Below are positions 60,701 through 64,000 of a stretch of 64,000 nucleotides of DNA, piece by piece. The notes below the pieces were generated by a model. It worked only from the letters and a program-made list of their open reading frames with translations, made no database searches and was not told where the DNA came from. Made by a program: the position numbers and the translations under genes. How positions within the stretch are numbered: position 1 is the first letter of the stretch; the number at the start of each line of letters is the position of its first letter. Source of the DNA: Lagopus muta (lineage: Eukaryota > Chordata > Aves > Galliformes > Phasianidae); assembly GCF_023343835.1 (NCBI RefSeq), contig NC_064435.1:42994103-43058102 (forward strand), written 5' to 3'.

Positions 60701-63544
60701 TCCACACCAGATGCTACTACTCCTCCTCCTCCATATGTATTTGTATATATATCTGCAAACAGAAAATAAGTTATTCCTCCTGTGCTCTGTGAAATTTTTC
60801 ACAGAATTTGTCAGTTGTTTTTGTAAGGAGTATAATGACAGTACTGATCATCTAAATGTATTTTACATTAATTTTAGACACAGTTCTACAAACATGTGCC
60901 AAACATTGAAACTGCAATACAAATTAAGTGCATGCTAGAAGACATCTAAAACCTGGATTTTATTTGTGTGGCTGAGCATACATGCTTTAAAAGATCAATG
61001 ATTGACTTGTGTAATAGGAGAGATTTCTCTCTCTGGTGTATGTATATGCTACTATGGGATTTGCATTAGCAAATAAGATAATGCTTATGGATATTTATGC
61101 AAAAATATAAACCTATATATATAATCTCTCTGGAGTTAAAGTTGGTTTGCCTAAAACTTGCCATTTTATGATTCTGTGATTGTCACTGAAAGAAATAGCT
61201 TTGTAAATCCTTTCACGTTTTCTAGTTGTTAGATTATTAATGGGGAATCAGGTGAACAAGAGTTGGTCATAAATGATGTTAATAATGAAGAATGAAAATT
61301 AACTTTACACTAAATTATGAAATCATACTGTCATAGTTTCAGCTGGGATGGAATTGTTTTCTTCAGAGTATCTGGTATGATGCTATGTTTTCATTCTAGG
61401 AGAGATACAGTGTTGATAATGCTGATGTTTGTAGTTGTTGCTAAGCAGTGTTGTACAGAGCCAAGGTCTATGCAGTGAAGGGCCCAAGGAGCTGGGAGGG
61501 AATGGAATCAGGTTAACTGACTTAAACTGGCCAAAGTGATATTCCATACCATATAACATCACATGGAAGGAGAGTTTTGAAGGGGATGTGAGTTCATCTC
61601 TTTCCCTTCCACTGCTCAGAGGGCTATCTGGGCATCAGTCCATCAGTCAGGAGTGATGAGCAATTACGTGTGTATCACTTGTTTTATATATTTACATATA
61701 TATAAGTCATAACTATTATCTTAGTGAATAGCTTTATCTCAACCCACGAGTTCTACTTTTTTTTTTTTTTTTTTTTTTTTAGTCCTTTCCTCCATTCCAC
61801 TGGGAAGGAGAAACTGATTGAACGACTGTGTGACACTGAGTCACCTGCTGGGGTAAACCACAACATACCCACAGAATTTTATCTTCTCCGTAATTTTTCA
61901 TATATGATAGCAATGAAAGTGTGATCTTAAATATTACTGTTTAATATAATATAAAGCCATTGCAAACAATAGTCTTGGCTATGCTTACAATAAGAAATAT
62001 AGGCCAAATTCTATGGTTTTTTTTTTCATCTAATCTTGGTCTCAGCTGGTAGAATTTGAATCTGGGAATCACACTGCAGCAATACAGCAATACTGAACAG
62101 TGGAAATAAAGTAAATCACAGGTGAAAATCGTAAACTTTTCAACTGCCACAGCAATAAAACTTCCCTGAGAACAAGATTATTAATTCCCATTCATGGCCC
62201 TAAATGTTCTCCTATCTTTTCATCTAGAGGATAACATCTTTGGCTAATCAGTACTCATCAAAGAAATTGCTGCTTGCAGAGTGAAGTGCCCTCCTATAAG
62301 AAGTTAGAGAAAATGGATGTGTACCAACATCTTTACTGAAGGGAATGGGGAAACTTACTTTCCATGGACATCAAATTGCAGGAGAAACTTCATTACAAAA
62401 ATGTACATTTATTATACTGTGTGCCGGCTCTACATCTAAGCTGCACACAATTAGGCAGTAATTAACTGGCTACTCAGCTGATCCTATTCTCCTTTTTTTT
62501 CTAAGCAGAGCCTGGAAATTGGGAAGAGATTAATCTTTCACCAATAAGTTATGAAAGAAAATTTTCTTAATTTGATCTTGAGATTGATTTCTTCTAAAAT
62601 TGGTATTTTGGAAAGAGCTTCCATCCACTAGCTGGAAGTAGTTTGCAGAAATGAATCCGCACATATTCAGGGCTCAAACCTCAGATGCTTTGTGCATGCT
62701 GGAAATCCTAGTAGTGTTGGTTTGATTATATGCAGAGGCAAGACTGGAAGGGCTGGGTTGTAGCTGAGAAAGCAGTGTACTCCTTGAGCCAGAGCACATG
62801 AAGTACTGAAAGATAGCTTAATGATAGTACACATTGAAAATCTTAAGATCTTCTTACCAGAGGGTTCACCAAAATCACCTCCAGCAGCTGTTGTTGGGGC
62901 GAGAATGTGTGAGACATCCTGGAAAACAATATTTTAATTCCTTCAATGATGACTTCGAAATTCCCATATGAAGACCAAGACTTTGTGAATCATGTTAAGA
63001 AATTACCACTCTGAACTGTTAGTGATAGCTATGAATTACCACTCATAAAAAAAGACTCGAAGTGTTTTTCACTGTCAGAGTAAAAGACCATTAGTGAAAG
63101 TTTCTGTTATTTTCCTCTACCTTGCATTTGAAAAGCTTGTCAGTTATTATGTTTCAGCTGAGGGAATAGTAAGATCAAACTGTTGGGACAAACTAACCAA
63201 GTACAACTGAATGAACAAAAGCTCCATCCGCAAATATTAATTAAGAATCACATTTGTGCCTGCCTGGCAATGGCTGAAAATGCCAGGCTTCTTTTAGAAG
63301 ATGTCATAGTGCTACAATCTCTTTCTTCTAGACAAATGGAATCTTTTCTGTAAACGCAAATTACCGTGGACTTTTGAAACAAGGAATGTACTGACCCTAT
63401 CTTCAGGCTGTGCGCCTTCTATTCCCCATGGATGAATTGCACCTTCTGTGCACTCAGGTACAGGTTCAAATCCAGTTCCAACTCCAGCTGCAGCTCCAGG
63501 TCCGCAGCCACAACAATCGCTCATTGACATCAAAATTGGAATCA
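56753..63544 (-). CDS. Desmoglein of DSG1/DSG4 type, 3' part (last four exons)
   Basis: This desmosomal cadherin is cut by the right edge: signal peptide, cadherin repeats and most of the membrane span lie outside. The four exons join in phase to 462 residues plus stop. Order: end of membrane span ([16 protein letters not shown]); [20 protein letters not shown] and EGAQPEDR; a Gly/Tyr-rich linker with [24 protein letters not shown]; the catenin-binding part [20 protein letters not shown] with [20 protein letters not shown]; then five to six desmoglein repeats ([37 protein letters not shown] and two more); C-terminus [13 protein letters not shown]. Repeat number and wording are closest to DSG1 as I recall it. 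DSG4 cannot be excluded, so no symbol is given. It sits upstream of DSG2 in the same orientation. Confidence 0.93.
58640..59573 (+). mobile_element. CR1 LINE, 0.93-kb fragment in DSG1/4-like intron
   Basis: It begins in the ORF2 region ('agtttgtatatgacaccaag', 'gggatctggacaggctggat'), passes 'catcctggcttgtatcagaa', and ends with 'gtgattctatgattctatga'. This is the longest CR1 in the window. The reading frame is broken. It is opposite to the gene, in the last intron. Confidence 0.94.
60129..60157. repeat. Poly(T) tract
   Basis: A run of 29 T occurs on the plus strand, within the last intron of the DSG1/4-like gene. Confidence 0.9.
60262..60462 (+). mobile_element. CR1 LINE 3' end
   Basis: It reads 'gtggaatcaccaaccctgga', 'gacatggtttagtggtagac', and an extended octamer tail with 'tctatgattctgtgtttctg'. 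It lies about 80 bp downstream (minus strand) of an exon, opposite to the gene. Confidence 0.9.
60544..60752 (-). CDS. DSG1/4-like penultimate exon
   Basis: This exon has 209 nt, acceptor GTTTGCAG and donor GTAATG. It completes a split codon (G+AT = Asp), then encodes [20 protein letters not shown], a Gly-rich [13 protein letters not shown] stretch, and [16 protein letters not shown]. Confidence 0.93.
61329..61863 (+). mobile_element. Avian endogenous retrovirus solo LTR (ERVL-like)
   Basis: It starts TGTCATAGTTTCAGCTGGGA and contains 'aaactggccaaagtgatatt', 'gagcaattacgtgtgtatca' and 'gctttatctcaacccacgag'. It ends near 'ctggggtaaaccacaa'. These are familiar features of a common avian LTR of the ERVL type. 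No internal viral genes are present, so it is a solo LTR. An internal T24 run (61757-61780) and decay show it is old. The 3' edge is uncertain by a few bases. Confidence 0.82.
62858..62918 (-). CDS. DSG1/4-like small cytoplasmic exon
   Basis: This 61-nt exon has acceptor TTTTCCAG and donor GTAAGA. It encodes [20 protein letters not shown] plus the first base of a split Asp codon. It follows PEDR in phase 0. DSG2 has no separate exon at this place, which fits the known exon difference between DSG1/4 and DSG2. Confidence 0.9.
63396..63544 (-). CDS. DSG1/4-like juxtamembrane exon
   Basis: This exon has 149 nt, acceptor TATTAAG and donor GTCAGT. It completes a split codon (xTG), then encodes [40 protein letters not shown] and GAQPEDR. 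It is the homologue of DSG2 exon 13. The exon upstream of it, with the membrane span, is not in the window. Confidence 0.93.
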
Positions 63545-64000
63545 CTTAATAGGAAAGAAACAGGAAGAAGGTATTTAGGATGTCTCTTCTTCATAGGAAT
63601 AGCTACTAGTGGCCAAGAACTTTTGAAAATGGATCTTTTAAAATGTTTCAAACTAAGCAACCTGCAAGTCTAGCTTTCAGAAACATTAGCTGAGTATGAA
63701 TGAAATGTATGTATTTGGGTACTCAGAATAATTTTGCCTTTAGTTACAGCAGAACAAAACTAGGGTGGAGTAGAGCTGTTACTTCAATTTTATGCCTATA
63801 CACCTGGGAACAGACTTTGATCTACCTCAACGGAATGAATATAAGATGCAGATGTATGAAAATTAAACAAACAAAACCTGTCTTGCTATATATAGCATTC
63901 AGTGATATTCATACTGTATGTAGAAGACTATGTTTTTCTCTTCAGACATTGTAATTGAAAAGAAATACACATTAATAACACTAAGCTTAAGAGAATCAAT

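Noticed and set aside
63545-64000. Search for the membrane-span exon of the DSG1/4-like gene
   Set aside because: No hydrophobic reading frame with a fitting donor was found on the minus strand; the exon is likely beyond the right edge.
1-64000. CRISPR arrays, operons, tRNA or rRNA genes, and intact viral genes
   Set aside because: The DNA is vertebrate. No cloverleaf with A/B boxes, no regularly spaced repeats and no retroviral gag/pol/env frames were seen; only a solo LTR is present.

Overview
This window is vertebrate nuclear DNA, almost certainly from a bird and probably a galliform (chicken or a close relative). The evidence is many CR1 LINE fragments with the typical (ATTCTRTG)n 3' ends, one avian ERV-type solo LTR, and a transthyretin first half whose N-terminus carries the bird-specific extension. 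The three genes are all on the minus strand and match the conserved desmoglein-transthyretin block (in mammals DSG1-DSG4-DSG3-DSG2-TTR).

Layout, left to right. Positions 1-2,854 hold the 5' half of TTR (exons 1 and 2; exons 3 and 4 lie beyond the left edge), with a very well conserved liver/choroid-plexus type promoter at about 2,911-3,010. Positions 3,010-25,413 are an intergenic stretch with CR1 copies, simple repeats and one small non-CR1 repeat pair, and no credible gene. Positions 25,414-46,241 are the complete desmoglein-2 gene. All 15 coding exons could be placed with consistent phases, including a 36-nt microexon; together they predict 1,058 residues. It starts inside a CpG island at about 46,030-46,460. 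Positions 46,461-56,752 are a second intergenic stretch with clustered CR1 copies. Positions 56,753-63,544 are the last four coding exons of a second desmoglein of the DSG1/DSG4 type, which continues past the right edge.

The two desmogleins are single-pass desmosomal cadherins. Their extracellular cadherin repeats form calcium-dependent adhesion, and their tails bind plakoglobin and plakophilin and so link to desmoplakin and keratin. TTR is an unrelated secreted thyroid-hormone and retinol-binding-protein carrier that happens to sit downstream of DSG2. I found no wholly new system. The most useful observations are a GC-AG intron in DSG2, the direct adjacency of DSG2 and a DSG1/4-like gene with no DSG3 between them, a 24-bp hairpin with a duplicated loop in a DSG2 intron, a CR1 insertion with an inverted 5' part, and a short unidentified dispersed repeat.
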